Shown: piece after piece, positions 46,043 to 59,730 of the stretch
How the letters are laid out: each line of letters opens with the position of its first letter
Numbering within the stretch: the first letter of the stretch is position 1
Source: Toxotes chatareus
Taxonomy: Eukaryota; Chordata; Actinopteri; Toxotidae
Length of the DNA stretch: 64,000 nucleotides
Assembly (NCBI GenBank): GCA_016801885.1
Contig: CM028889.1
Span: 22,822,001 to 22,886,000, forward strand
Direction: 5' to 3'
Program-made: the position numbers and the translations under genes
Notes under the pieces: model-generated
The model's database searches: none
What the model saw: only the letters and a program-made list of their open reading frames with translations
Told to the model about the DNA's origin: nothing

Positions 46043-47473
46043 TCCTTCCACGTGTCCTGCTTTAAAGAGGGGATTGAGGAGGATAGAACAAGCTCTTTGC
46101 TCTCTTTTCCTTCCACTTTGCTGCCAGGTTAAATTGCTGTTTTTTTTAAAGCTAGCACTTGAGGTCGGAGCTTCTTAGGATTACGTCCCAAACACTGACT
46201 CCGGCTCTTTTATCCTTTAAGTTTCTCCATCTTGTTCTGCTTTTTCCTTCACCACTTTTCATTTATCTCCCTCACTCCATTTTCTATTTTACCGTCACTG
46301 TCACTCTCTTTTTACAACAGAAAAATTGTGGAGCATGAGCACACCTAAATTTAATTTAACCAGCTCTTTATTGGTGAGATACACGCAGTGTTTTCAGCAG
46401 CTTTTCAAACATCTTATAAAGAGAACACTAAATCAGGATTGGGCCACATGAGGTAAGAAAATCAATCCTGTGCACATTAATTCTCTGCCTTTGTTTGTCT
46501 CTTCTCACCTTGGCAATGACAACACTCCTGTGCACGGAGAAGAATAGTGAACCCACACCTCTGTATCAGTTTAATTAATCTACTGCATGCTTAATTAACA
46601 AGCTGCGTTATCTTCAGAACCACGGAGCTGCGATGACAAGCGAAGGGTTAGGTTGACGGACAGCCGGTGGAAGGTTTAGGGTGACGGACAGGAGGCCCAG
46701 ACAACTGTCACAGCCGTCAAACCCCCGTCATTACGTTTTTGGGTTTTTTTTTTCCTCTCCGGGAGAGTGGATCGACCACAGGTGGATGAATGAAAGGGCA
46801 GACAGAAGCCCCTCTCACACTAATTCAAATCTGAGCTGATGCCCAGAGACAGCGTAATTACAGCTGTGTAAAAGCTCAGCTGTGTCACAGGAGATGAAAA
46901 CTTTCTAAAAAAAAAATGATGTGATGAAGTGAAGAGGAACTATATCCAGGCTAGAAAACAGTATGAGGAGCCAAACTGGACCAAATTAAATGAAATAATA
47001 TAACTGGTTGAACTGATGTTGAATCTGCTCTTATGTCTTCTGTTCTTACATTTTCACGCCTCTGTAGAGATTATGAGTTCCACCACAAGAATACCACACA
47101 TTTACGTGAATCATCCATCCTTAATGAGCTGGTTTCCACTGAAAAATGTGACCGGACTTCTTCTACCCAACAGCCAAAATAAGCTAGACACTGCTTAAAG
47201 CAATCTGTTTGGTCTGTGAAAGTGATTATCCCTCCTGGGATATATGTGTGTGTGCGTTTGCGTGGTGTTTTGACTCAGACAACAGCTTGCTTTTGGCACA
47301 TCCTCTAGCTCTGGTCACTTTTTGCTCTGTGGTTTTTCAAGGTGGCATCTCTCTCAGAGTAACACTTAAAAAAAAAAAAGGGTCCTCCTTGCATTATTTG
47401 TCCTCAAATTTCAATCACTTCTCACATCCGCTCTCCCTTCTCCTTGTTGGTCTTTCTAAGCGAAGCCCTGAAG

Positions 47474-47510
47474 GCAGGCGGGCGGGCGGGCGGGCAGGCG
47501 GGCAGGCAGC
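47474..47510. repeat. GGGC/AGGC minisatellite
   Basis: Tandem 4-bp units of GGGC and AGGC over about 37 bp (gcaggcgggcgggcgggcgg...). G-run spacing could allow a quadruplex. Confidence 0.85.
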
Positions 47511-50042
47511 GATGAAGCCTTATAAGCAGGAGTCTTAATTTCTCTTAATTATCTCAGCTGTCTCTTGGCTCAGCAGCCAATATCACACCTGAGGGGAAGA
47601 GCAGCGGGCAAAGCACTGAACATCTTCACAGCCAGCAGGCCTCTTCTCAAGCTGAGCCACCTATCCTAATCGTGGCCCAGTCATCGCCCTCACTCACAGC
47701 CGAGGACTCAAGTCCGGCTGAGATGAGATAAAGAGCAGGGAGGGATTACGACCTCATCTCTGCGTTCTTGTGGCTGTGACTGTTTGATTGCAATAAACAG
47801 CAACGGCGGAAGCACAACTCGGTTGAAAATGTTTTTAGGAAGTGTGCGTGTCGTTGAATCAGTGTGACAGAACTGATGTGAACAAGTCAGAGGAAATTGA
47901 CTTTGGGTGTGTTTGTGTCTCAGCAGGTGGGTGCAACAGCATTCATAAATGCCAGTATAATTTAAAATAAAAACAAAAAAAACAAACCACAACACAAACA
48001 GGCAAATAGAAAATTGCTAAGGTGAGAGGGAAAAAAACAAAACATAATGGGATTTTAGAACTCTCATCGAAAATCCAAGCATGAAGTTAAATATGATAGA
48101 ACAAGAAACACAGAAAAATTAGACGTCCTCCGAGTTCAATACAAGCACCTGCAAGGCATATAAATGAATACAGGCATCACAAGTTTGGCATTAAATATTA
48201 AACAACAAGACTGTTTGCTCAGCTCTGCCCTGTTGTCGCTGTCCAGAGTCAACATTTTGAAACAGAGCTCTGGAAAAAGGTCTTAGGTATGCATATGCTA
48301 TTAAAAAATACTGCAAGAAAAAGCTGCATTCTCACCAGTTTATGATCCATGGACCAAGTCAAAAACATGGAAATAAAGAAGCGGCTTTGTTCTTGTACTA
48401 CGGCGTAGAGCCAGTTTTCCCAGTTATATTATAGAAGACTCCTGGACATGTTAACAGTTGCAGCTAACATTTGAGCAGATATACACACTGTTTAATCTCT
48501 TAAACAGTGTAAAGAGGGGGGGGCTAACAAGAAAGACAGACCTCTCCAAACCTTTCAAATGCAGAGTTTTACTCTTGTTGCAGCCCCGTGTGCACAGCTG
48601 CCATGTTGAGGAATCCAGAACTTGACATGCCTGCCCTGCCGAGTTAACGGTTGCTGAGATGTGATTGGACGATTGCCATTCCTGTTTGGAGGAAGGGTCA
48701 ATTCTGAATCCATCAGTTAATGAAGAAGATGTGATGTTGGGCCGCAGATTTAAAATATACACATATATATATACTATGTACTAGTATCTCACCATGCCTG
48801 TTTATTTATTGCCAAGAGACATAAGTGACAGGTGACTGTGTGTGCATGTGTGAGAGCACGTCTGTGTGTGTGTGTCCACCTGCAAACAGTGTGAGGAAAA
48901 GCTGAGAATCTCTGTTTCCCACATCTTCGTATAACAACCGCCCCCCGACCGTAAAAACCTGAGGCACCGAAACCCAGCGCTCGTCAGCAATGACAGCCTG
49001 ACAGGAGTGGTCGAGGCTGTTGTCCTCAGTCGCACACAGACAGACTATTGATTCCGTGATTCAGCTGTCTGTCTTTGGTTCCTATTAAGTCTGTCGATGG
49101 CATTGACGGCACAATAGCGTCAACTGGATGTTTTCTAAATGACAGAAAAACAGACTGTCATTGTTCCACTGCACTCCTCTGTGCCCCTGCGAACAAGCAA
49201 GTTGTGTACTCCCTCATGTAACTGGTTCTACTCAGATATTGTTTCTCTGCCATTTGCATCATCATCATCTTCTTCTTTTCTTATTTTTATCCATCTCATC
49301 AAACCCTTTTCCCCCAAACCGCTGCATCGCTTCTTAACTGGTCAGTATCTACTGCATAGGATCACCCCCAGTGGTATTTGTACGACACTGCGTCTCTGTC
49401 TGACAGTGAGTGGAGACAATTTATCATTGTCAGGAGAACGGCTGTATTCTGTGGGGATGGATGGATGGATGAGCGGAGACGTGTTACGGTGAGAAAATGA
49501 GAAATGAAAGAGACCAACGCAGAGCAGAAACCAATGACAAACTCCTTTTCTCCTCTGTGATGTAAATACTCTGAGGTTTTTCTATCTTCATTTGTTTTTC
49601 TTTTTTTTTTAATCCATTTAAACTCTGGGTGTGTTTGTTGCTTAGCCTCTCTGGACCATATTCATACAGCCTCTGTAGACTCAAAACCCACCTCCCTCTT
49701 TCTGTTCCTCCTCCCTGCTCACACACACACACACACACTGCTGTTTTAAACTGCTGCATCAGAAAAACACAGACGCTCTGGTCTACACGCTCTCTGCAGG
49801 AGAGCCAGAAGCGAGGTGGTAGTTTACCTTACAGACAAACATCACTTCTTTGGCTCTGTTCCCTGCACAGCTTTTCAGCTTTTTGCGGCTAGCTGTGTGA
49901 GCACAAACACAATGGAACTGCAACTGAGCCCCGTCTACGGCCGTGTGAATGTGGTCCACGAGTATTTATCCATATTTATTGATGTGTGTTCTTATGAATT
50001 CCAGTCCTGTCATTGTATTATATTCTTTACAAGACAAATGAT

Positions 50043-50048
50043 CATTAA
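50043..50048 (+). promoter_or_regulatory. Candidate distal poly-A signal (ATTAAA) for ncan
   Basis: ATTAAA lies in 'gatcattaaaggaagccc', followed by GT-rich DNA (50085-50169). If used, the ncan 3' UTR would be about 6.2 kb. No direct evidence supports it over other candidates. Confidence 0.2.
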
Positions 50049-52263
50049 AGGAAGCCCTTGTTTGGATCTGTTATCTTACTTGGTCTGCGTGGTTATTAGT
50101 GTTCACTTCCTTTTGTTTGTTTAAAGCCAGAATGTGTGTGTGTGTGTGTGTGCGTGTGTGCGTGTGTGTTTTCACACTGAAAACACTGTTTTCAGTCTTT
50201 TAAGAAGAATAATGTGTTAATTTGTATTGTACTTGTATACATGGGTGACAGTAGTAAAAAGTATACAGTCAGAAGTAAAATCTGATAGTAAGTAAGTAAT
50301 ACATTGAAAACATACATACAATTGATTAGTCACTTAAAACCCAGTCTGGCTCAGCATGAATAGTGGATAAGGGGGAAGCAGCTAGCCTGAGTCAGGCCTG
50401 TTTAATCTGCACAAAGGACAATATGCAACAGTTTGAGACCAGTTTAACCAGTAGAGACTCCAGGAAGTTTCTGTATAGAATGATTGTATCGACTGGTTTG
50501 TCAAGACTCTGTTACGCTTTACTGAAATGTGAATGCAAACAATGCTTCTTTTATCCCTGTCGTTCAAATGTGTCCTCTCTTTGCCATCATCACATCCCTC
50601 TGTGTATGAGCGATTCAGGTTTTTTTTTTTCGAAGAACAGTCTGTGCCTCTGTGACCTTCATGTGCTGAAGAGATGCATCTTCAAATGTCTTTGAATTAG
50701 ACTGAAATATTTTTCTCTACTACCAAGATATCGATAAATCTAATCAAACTTTGCTCCCACATTTATTTATTTATTTATTTTTTCCGTATTCCAACTCTCC
50801 GGCTGCACGCAGTCCGAGCGAGAGAGTAGGTCGCCAAGGGCAAATCCCTCAGCGGCACAAGTGAAAAAGAGTAGGAGGAAGAGAGGGAGAGGAAGGAGGA
50901 GACAGACAAGTGAGGAGGGGGGATCAAAGGGAAGAGAAAGGAGGGAAGAGCACAAAAGTGGAGGGAAAAAGAAGGTGAGATTGAGTTTTGGCGGCAAACA
51001 GTTTGTGAATACATCTACTGTAGTACTGTCTCACCCCAGAGACCTTCAGCTCACCTGAACTTCCCCTGATGAGATCAATCTGTCCTCTCTTATCAGTGGA
51101 TGGTTTTTCGTTGCCTCGCAACATGTCTCCTGCAAAAACACAACCTCCTCTCTCTCTCTCTCTCCCTCTCCTCCCTGCCTCGTTCTCTCGTTCTTCTCAT
51201 CTCCTTTTGATATGTGACTCATTCGTTTCATTATTATTCAGAAACACCGGAAGAAACTGCACTGCCGGATTCTGTTTTCCGTCGGCAATCAATCACACTG
51301 AATATAGCATGTCTTTTACATCCCCCCTCCTCTGTTCTGGCTGGCTGACTGATGTTTTTCGCTCAGCTCAGTGAATTCCAGGGACAGTGCTCATTAAGGC
51401 TGCTTGCCGGGGAGTTTCTCTTAAATTTGCGATGGAAAATGACCTTCGGCTCTCCTCCTGTTGTTCTGCAGCAGCGGGAAATTTGTTACAGTCACTTGGA
51501 GTGGCACCCCAAACTATCACTAATGCTGAGCCCTTAAATGTTTGGCTCCAAGGACCAGCAAGCACTTGAGCATGAAGTGTCCATGAAGATGAACAGAACA
51601 TAACCAAGCAACCCAGAACCTTTTCATAAAAACCAATGAAAGGGCTTAGAAGCACAGCATCGATAGTTCAGATTTGTTCTGATGTTTGTAATACAACTTG
51701 GCTTTGAGATGAGCAGATAAATTAAAGGCATGAAAAGACTGCTCATCATAACCTTGTTGTTGGGTCGATATCAGGCTCATCTGGCAGGCGTAGCGAATCG
51801 ATAGGGATCTCTGGCATTACCCTGCATTATCTCCTAATGACGCTGCCAAAGTTCAAGAAGATTATGAAAAGCAACAAGGGGTTTAGCGACGTCTCAGGCC
51901 TGACAGTCTCCAATTCAACCTCGAAGCCACTCTGCCTCTTTTCCTTCCTGAATTACTGTCTGTCTTTATCTCGCACATAAACGTAAGAGGCTGGAAGCAA
52001 AAACACACTTGTTTTTCCTCTTTCTCCGCGCACAGACATGCACACCAAGCTGCTTATCCAAATCAAAAAAGGATTAATATGCATCGTAACCCCGTTTATC
52101 TTCCTCATCTTTATTGCAGCCAGGTTGTTGAATAGCTTTACCCATGAATCTGCATTCACACCCGTCCTAATTATGGCTGCAGATGGCGGCGCGTTGGCTC
52201 ACTAACAGCTTCTTTTACAGTCATGTGCGTGTGTCTGTGTGTGTTCGTCTTTCTGTGGTTGTG

Positions 52264-52500
52264 TGGACAAATTTTGGTTGGAAAGCATCGTTGTGAGGAC
52301 ATTTTGGTCTGTCCTCGCAACTCCAAAGGGCTGTTTGAGGGTTAAAACTTGGTTTTAGGGTTCAGGTTAGAATTAGGTTTAGGTTAGGGTTAGTGTGAGG
52401 CTTGGGGTTAGGCATTTAGTTGTGTTGGTTAGGGTTAGGGTAAGGGGCAAGGGAATGCATTACACCACAAGGGTTGTGTGGGTCCTCACAAGTATAGAGA
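52264..52500 (+). repeat. Telomere-like teleost repeat, + strand copy
   Basis: Contains 'gtgaggacattttggtctgt', 'aaagggctgtttgagggtt', a run of TTAGGG-like units (52360-52442, including 'ggttagggttagggtaagg') and 'gggtcctcacaagtatagag'. It is directly followed by (GT)29. This arrangement is common in fish introns and intergenic DNA. It matches 21605-21790 in the opposite orientation. Confidence 0.75.
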
Positions 52501-52504
52501 GACT

Positions 52505-52506
<2 letters not shown>

Positions 52507-52564
<58 letters not shown>
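52507..52564. repeat. (GT)29 microsatellite
   Basis: Uninterrupted GT units, the longest dinucleotide run in the window, attached to the telomere-like repeat. Confidence 0.95.
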
Positions 52565-52569
<5 letters not shown>

Positions 52570-52752
52570 CATGATTCAGAACTGAGGAGCAAAGCCAGCA
52601 AAAACATCAGAGTGAGCCAGGCCTTTCATACATCGCCGCCCTCACATTCTGCTCTGCCAGCTGTGTGTACACTGAGCAGTGTTTTGTTATGTGACCCTGA
52701 CCGACAATCTGGAAATCTGGCTTTATTAAGCTGCTTTTAGCACATCCCTCAA

Positions 52753-53543
52753 CAGTGGTGGAAAGTAATTAAGTACATTTACTCAAGTACTCTATCTACT
52801 TTACTTCAGTATTCCCATTTTATGCTTCTTTCTTTGTATTTACTTTATTTAAGAGGGAAAAGTACCTAGGAATTGTTTTAAGTACAGATCTTTGCTAAAT
52901 GTACTTAGTTACATTTAACCACTTGTATGTATCAAGCACAAACAAGTGGCCAGCACACACTGGACTTATAAGACAGAAAATACAGTTGCAGTGTTGACAT
53001 TTGTGATAAAATCTTTAATATAATATTACATGCACAACAACTGCCACAAAAAGTATCCCCTCCAAAAACAATGAATGGACTTTGTCCTGAGTCTCACCTA
53101 AATCACATAATAAAAACATCCTTTTCTCTTCACTGAGGCTATTAAATGAGTCTGTTTTATACAGAAAATGATAATACACGCTCTAAATGCAACCTTTTCT
53201 CATTCTTAGATCTTTCACTTTGGATACTTAAGGTACATTTTGCTGATCACACTTAAGCAGATTCACTTAAACCTGCACCAGACACCAAGCTGTGAACCCA
53301 ACACTGACATATCATCTCCTTTTAAATTGATATGTTGAACTTGTCAGCAAGCATTTTTAGTTTCTGGACAACAGATGACTATAAAACCGACATTCACTCT
53401 CTTTTAGCTCTGCTTTTTGGTCTCTACCAAGGGAAATATCTATCTAACAGCTATAACAGTGACTTAAAGTAAAACTCTGAATGACTTTTCACTATTCACT
53501 ATTGTACTGACAGTAAAGGATCTGAGTAGTTCTTCCTCTACTG
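52753..53543. mobile_element. Non-autonomous hAT-like element (CAGTGGTGGAA type), 791 bp
   Basis: The left end reads CAGTGGTGGAAAGTAATTAA then 'gtacatttactcaagtact', a very common percomorph repeat. The right end on the other strand reads CAGTAGAGGAAGAACTACTC. Flanking octamers tccctcaa and tctctcca agree at 6 of 8, consistent with an old 8-bp duplication. No transposase frame is present. Confidence 0.7.
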
Positions 53544-55230
53544 TCTCTCCATAACTGGATTTTCACATCTTGGAGGCACAAAGTTGAAGAAAGCTGTTTT
53601 ATTTTGCTCTCGACATTTTTATATCTCTTCTGCTACGTACTACTAACAGGCTACTTACTGTACATGAGAAAATGGTACTGCAGTGTAGTGGACCTAATGA
53701 TCTCATGAAATATTAAATCAGAAAGATGTGTGATATAGCTGCTGAACACACAGAGTGACTGTATCCACTCACCGACACAGAAATATCTTGACAGTTTTTA
53801 AGGTCAGAAGTTTGCCCTCCTTACGCTGGCTTCCTCAGGGACGCCACTCCAAGTTTCTTTGAAGATCAAAGTGCACACAGGCCATGAAGTGAATTGTAGG
53901 TGTTGTGGGAATAGGTTTTGTGACCGAGGTGAGATAAGGTTCAGCGGTTTGTGTACTTCAGGAGCCACTCAATTCCTCCTCTCCCCTGCAGGACCACAGT
54001 AGCTCACTGACCAGCCACTTTCTGCATGCTGGTGCAGGGCCAGATACCCGTGAGTCTCCCTGCATTCCCCAGCACTTTGCATTCCAGCCATTTTTCTCCC
54101 TTTCCCCCCCTTTTTCCTCTTATCTCTCTGCCTTCACTTTATTCCCTCAAACCCTTTTCTCCTTTCTCCCACCTATCTCTCTTCCGCACTTCTTATTCTC
54201 TCGGTTGCTTTCCCTGCCTGCCTTTCACTCTGTCCTTCCCTGTGACTTTGTGTTTCTGCTGAGGCTTCAGCTCTCCCTAACAGATACACAAACACACACA
54301 CATCCATCCATTCATCCACGCACACAAATTCCCACACAAATGGTCTGAACTGTTTCATTAACCTCCCACTATTCTGCTTCGACCCAGTCCGGGATTGTTG
54401 AAAGTGCTCGGCGAGTAAACCAGTGTGACTCACTCTTGATGTGGTGAGTGTGACAGCGTGCTACCAAAGTGGAGAGCTAATGGAAAGATGGAGGCTGGAC
54501 TGTGGTGAAACTAAAGCGCACTTTTCTTTAGAGGCATCTATAGATAACACGACAAACTCTCTTATTCATTAGTCACAGTGCACTCCATTAGATGGTTAAC
54601 ACTTTCAATTAACTCAACACTGCTGCCTGTTTAATATGCCCTGCACTCTGGGGGAAACCTCTCACAATTTGGCCAATTACCCATCTCCACAAACCAACCG
54701 CTTTCAATGCATAATATGTATCAGCAGCAGCATGCTCCAGCCGAATTACACACAGATGGGGTAATTTAGGAGGCTATTTCCCATGGGCTAATGTTGTATG
54801 GATATGGCGCCTGTTTGTGTGTTCAATCATCACAATGTTGAGGTCTGTTGCAAAGTAAAACTTAATTCCTGTGGGGATAATCTCCAAGATCCACGCCGCT
54901 CCCATCTTGGTATGAAATTATACACCACCAACAAATGAATCATCCGCTGAGACATTTGTCAAGAGGGACACAGGATGAATATCTTAAAGAAGACATCCTT
55001 TGTTGAAATATTATGAATCAGTGAACGCAATTTTTAATGGGGTTAAAAGTTTTTGTTTTTTGTATTTAAGCACTGTTACCTTTGAAATCAGTGGTGTTTA
55101 CATTCTAAATGTATATAAGATCCAAAAGAAGACAAGATCAGTCTTCTGCAGTAAATTTCACTCTGCTTTTATTTTTGATTTACTATGAAATGCCCAAAAA
55201 GAGCAAGTCACAATGTGGCAATAAAGTAGA

Positions 55231-55245
55231 CCACAAGATGGCGCT
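55231..55245 (+). promoter_or_regulatory. CTCF-like motif in the convergent intergenic region
   Basis: CCACAAGATGGCGCT resembles the CTCF core CCASYAGRKGGCRS with one mismatch (A for Y). Such matches are frequent by chance, and binding cannot be judged from sequence. Confidence 0.25.
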
Positions 55246-58200
55246 GATATGGAGAAAGGAAGGGAGGTTTCTGTATTTGTGATGAAAACTTTACCAAACC
55301 ACTGTTTTGTCTTTATTCCCTTGAATTTTAAATCATGATTATATTCAGTTAAAGATAATCGTCAGACAAGTTTGGGGAAAAAAAAACATTTTAATTCAGT
55401 TAAGATTTATGTGTTCATGACCTTCTTTTACCCAGTAAACCTAAAATGTGAGAGCTGGTGTGCCTTGGGTATATTTTATAGCTGCATAATCTGAGTATCC
55501 AGCAAGAAAAACAGATAAATTATATTAATCAGTTTTCACAACATTAAAGGCAGTGGACACCCACACACACATACGGGATGTTTGCACTTGTTGTCTGCTT
55601 AGATCTACGGGAAGGCTGAGGGTGTGTGAAGCTATGCTGGTTGATTATGTGGGCTTGTCAATGATGATGCAAAATGATAAGGGTTTGAGTTTAAGTTTTA
55701 ATGAATAATTATGGTCACAGAGTCTCCTCATGTTAGTCTGAGCTGCAGTGATGGAATAAGAGTAAAACCATCAACACTGTCAGGAATTCTGTCTGATTAA
55801 AGAATCTCTGCGCAATTAAAATGAAGCTGTTATTACGTAGTTATTTAGTGTGATAAACTCTCCTGTTTTTAAACCAGAGTGGAAACAAGGAAAACCTGAA
55901 ACAGAAAAAAAAATGATTTGACTCATTTATAAAAAATATCTGATGCTCTTTTTCATTTATCACTTTATTCTAAACTTTTTTGTCCCTGTCGGGATCCTGT
56001 GGGAATGATGCCTCAGTTTTTCCAGCGATCTGATCAGTGGTCGGGGTGTTGGCAGGTTTTGATCTGATCCTCTGAAGTTAGTCTGCTCCGGAGCAGGGCA
56101 GGTGTTTCCATGTGAGTTACCATGGTAATGTAAGCCGGTAAAAAGTGAACCACCGTCATAATCCTGAAAACCCAGGGTTGAACCTGAAGTTACCGTGCTC
56201 ACCCCAAACCCTGCTTCGTAATACTGACCTGGACTCCAGGATGTTTTCCTATTTCCTGTGTTTTCTCTGTGTTTGTCTGTCTCTGGCCGTTACAGTCAGC
56301 TCAGCAGCACACCTCCTCCTCATCATCCCATCAGCCCTGCAGTATTTAAACCTCCGCTCCTCCAGTCACCCATTACCAACTCGTTCACTCCACCTGTGTG
56401 GTAAAATATCAGGTGTCTCGTGCTTTTGTTGTTTCTTCCTTGTGTTACCTGATTTACTAATTCATGTCATCTGTGCCCTATGATCACACCAACCTGTTTG
56501 CCTACTGCATGAAAAGCACAGGTGTAATTAATAACGTTAAGCATAGTTGCACACATGGCCATGGTATGTTTTGCTTACTGAGCCTGTGGGGATACTCAGA
56601 TGGAAGTGATCCATCTTTAAAGCTGTTACCTGTGATTGTCTGGATATGACAAAAGAAAGTGTCTGCTTTGAAAAACGTCTGTAATGAGTGTGACACAGGT
56701 GAAAGAAAACCACCAGGTGAGTCAGAGAGATGTCTGTTAGTCTATGTGAAAGCCTGTGAGGTGCACCAGCAGTGTGTGTAGTGCCTTTAAATCCATTTCT
56801 ACTGATATGTTTGACTCCTATTAATCCTATTTCATTCCATTCCTTATGTCACTTCTCTGTGACTCGTCCCCTCCTTTCTGCTTCTATCTCAAGCCTGTTC
56901 AAAGGCCACCGACCTCTGTCACAGACTGATAAATGAGAGCCAAGTGAGAGCCAGCGTCCTTCCATCCCTTTGAATTTATCGTGTGGTGGTACTCTGTTGT
57001 TATAGGGTCACCTAATTTCATTTCATTCTCTGAGAACAGGCGATGAGGAAAGGCCTGAGGAAATGAAGACAGCACTGTCGTCTTCGAAGCAGTTCCAAGG
57101 TTTCACTCACTTCTCTGCAGTGCGTCTGTCTTTGCACCATCCGTCTGTCTTTTCTCTCTGTATTTACACCAAATGTTTACACCTGTGATGGCGTTCTGTC
57201 CCATGAAGGATCTGATGTTGCCTCATTACTTTCATCTTGTAATTTACTGCCCTCTTTTGGCCACAGAGGGCTAATGTGTCTGGAGGCTAGGTTGACTTCC
57301 TGCTGCTTGCATCTGTCATTTTCGTGGGCGTGTCCCCGTTGACAAAAGTTCTGGCTTGTCAATCAGACGGGGAAGCAGCCTTTTTTGGACACTTGCACAT
57401 GCGCATTGTGGATAATCCTGGGTATTTGATGGTGACTTGCTACAGCTAGCTACAGGACATGTTCATGTCAAGCTGCCCTTGATTCAGCTTCCACTCATTG
57501 TTGTACACGTGCGTGTTCCTAAAAGGTAACAGTAGTAAGTAAACAAGAAAATTACATTGTGATTTATTATGTCAAATCTGTATAAGCTATCTTTCCACTT
57601 TTTGGCTTTCATTTTATCTTTTTCTTTCCTTTAATAAAGATGCAGGGTTTTCTGTGCAAGAGCACATCGAGGCAGGAAAATACATGATTCTTCATTGTCA
57701 CTGGGGCGTGTTATTGTCAGTTAATGGTAAATATTTTGAAGATTACCATAGAAAGGATTTTAATAGATATTTTTCGTCCATATTTCACATTTGATATGTT
57801 TTCTGTCAGTTCAGAGGAATAGTCCCCATATCCCTGTAGCCATGGAAGAGGTGCTCAAAGATTAAAATATCCAGGCAGAGTGCAGCAAGATGCAGGACGG
57901 AGACTTTCAGCACAGTAAAGACAGGCAGCACAAAGAGATTTGCTACTTCTACTGTCCTGAAAAAGCTTTTGGTCTGGTCAGTTTTTCTTGTTGGTGTAGG
58001 AGACAGCTGAATCACAGATTGAGATGGTGGTTTGTAGACTGTGGCAGGGCAGGGAGGTGTAGTTAGCTCTTCAGCTCCTCTTGCTTATCTGTAAACGTCA
58101 CTGCATTGACTTGAGAGAATGTGAAGAAGCTTTAATCAAGGCCAGCATCCCTCTAATGCTCTGCCTCCTGAGGAATCTCTCCATCTGTGAAATGTGTTGG

Positions 58201-59186
58201 GTTTCTTTGAGAGCTCACCTGTCCAACATGTAGCTGCTATTACTGTCATTATTCTTGTTAACAAAACCATACTGCACACACATCTGTCTTTCTGCTTGCC
58301 AGAGCGCTGGCAGTCAAATCAGAAGTATTGGCTGCTATTTACGATGACCTGGCTCTTACATAAGATGGAGTTGCTGCTAAATGCCATGCAAACTGAATTT
58401 CAAATGAGTTACCATCACAATCCAGAGCACATAAAAACACATCTAAATTACTTCAGCACTGAAATCCAGAATACATAATTCTCCATAAATTATAAATGTC
58501 ATAGTGCATCAAGCAGGACTTTGCTTATTAATTTAGTGGCTGTGACTCTAAATTCACACAGCAGCACAGACTAATGGGGCTGGTGAGTGTACTCAGCGAA
58601 TCATTAAAATTATCAACTTTGAGCATCCAGGTCATTTCAGAACTACTTTTTCTCTTTGAAAATCTAAAAAAAAGAAAGAAAAAGAAACAGCGCAAAGCTG
58701 TCAGTTCTTTTTCTTACAGCTCAAGTTTGTTACTCACATCAGTTATTTCATAATGTTGGCCATGAACTTGACTTTAATTACATGCTGTTAGTTTCAGTGA
58801 CGATAACATTGTTTGCTCTGCTGTGTTTGGCGCAACACCAACTCACTCCCACGCACAGGCAGGTTCACTGCTAAGCAGATTCTCCCACTGGCAAACACCG
58901 GGGACACGTGAGGCAGAGCAAAGCACATATACTCCAGAATGAAACATTCATCACTTATCAACGGTGACTCCTACTCACATAATTGATTTATAACTGTTCA
59001 TAATGAGTGTAAACACAGAGGTAAAAGTGTCATGAGGATCAATAGGTATCTAAATTCTCAGTTGAAAAAAATGACAATGACATACACTTTTAAAGACAAT
59101 ATACGATGAATCTCCGGTGTTATTTTTGGCTACGGTAGCAGTTTGGCTCTGTGGGTGGAATGGGGGCTGGGTATTGGTTAGTTGGT

Positions 59187-59279
59187 CCAACACTTTGATC
59201 CAGACTGAAACGTCTCAACAACAATTAAATGGATTGCCTTGAAATTTTGTATAGATAGTCATGGTCCCCTGAGGATGAG
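59187..59279 (-). repeat. Old dispersed repeat, second copy
   Basis: On the - strand 'caaggcaatccatttaattg' then 'ttgttgagacgtttcagtct' aligns with 31300-31390. It lies about 1.3 kb past the hapln4 stop codon. Confidence 0.5.
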
Positions 59280-59724
59280 GCTTTCCAAACTTTGGTGATC
59301 CCCGCTGACTTTTTCAGCCATGTTTGTTTGTTGGTTTGATTTTTCAACAGGATTACGTTAAAAGCAATGAACCGAATGAACCGCAAACTTGGTGGAGGGA
59401 TGTGGCACGGGCAATTTTTGCTATCAGTAGGGTTAATTGGATGATGAACCTTGCTTATTATGGTTAGGTATGCATGTTCCATAGCCATTTAGTGACTCCA
59501 CATACCTTTTACTGAAGCAGTGGAGCATTTGTCATATTTCTTCTCTCATTTAATTAGATTTTTCCCTTAACCCTATTTTTTGTATGCAGCATCTTCATAT
59601 AGAAAACAAACACATTCACATGCTGTTCAAATCAACAATTTCAAGACTTTTATTTTTTTCCCAGAACATTCATCCACTCTGTAGTGACAAATATACTCTG
59701 TAATAAAGGCATGTGCATGTAACG

Positions 59725-59730
59725 TTTATT
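59725..59730 (-). promoter_or_regulatory. Candidate hapln4 poly-A signal (AATAAA)
   Basis: TTTATT on the + strand reads AATAAA on the - strand, 840 bases past the hapln4 stop, and is the first canonical signal found there. A second AATAAA lies at 59649-59654. The 3' UTR would then be about 0.85-0.95 kb. Confidence 0.4.

Larger units (their letters stand above)
43820..47000 (+). other. ncan 3' UTR (end not resolved) and following non-coding DNA
   Basis: The 3' UTR begins right after the stop codon. I could not fix its end. No AATAAA was seen in the first 3.9 kb. ATTAAA variants occur near 45464 and 46984, AATAAA near 47787, and ATTAAA near 50043 with GT-rich DNA downstream. A hairpin lies at 45711-45748 and another at 46002-46042, which would be in the UTR if a distal site is used. 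Confidence 0.5.

Noticed and set aside
52360..52442. Interstitial telomere or chromosome fusion point
   Set aside because: The TTAGGG-like units are short and degenerate and are embedded in a dispersed fish repeat that also occurs at 21605-21790.
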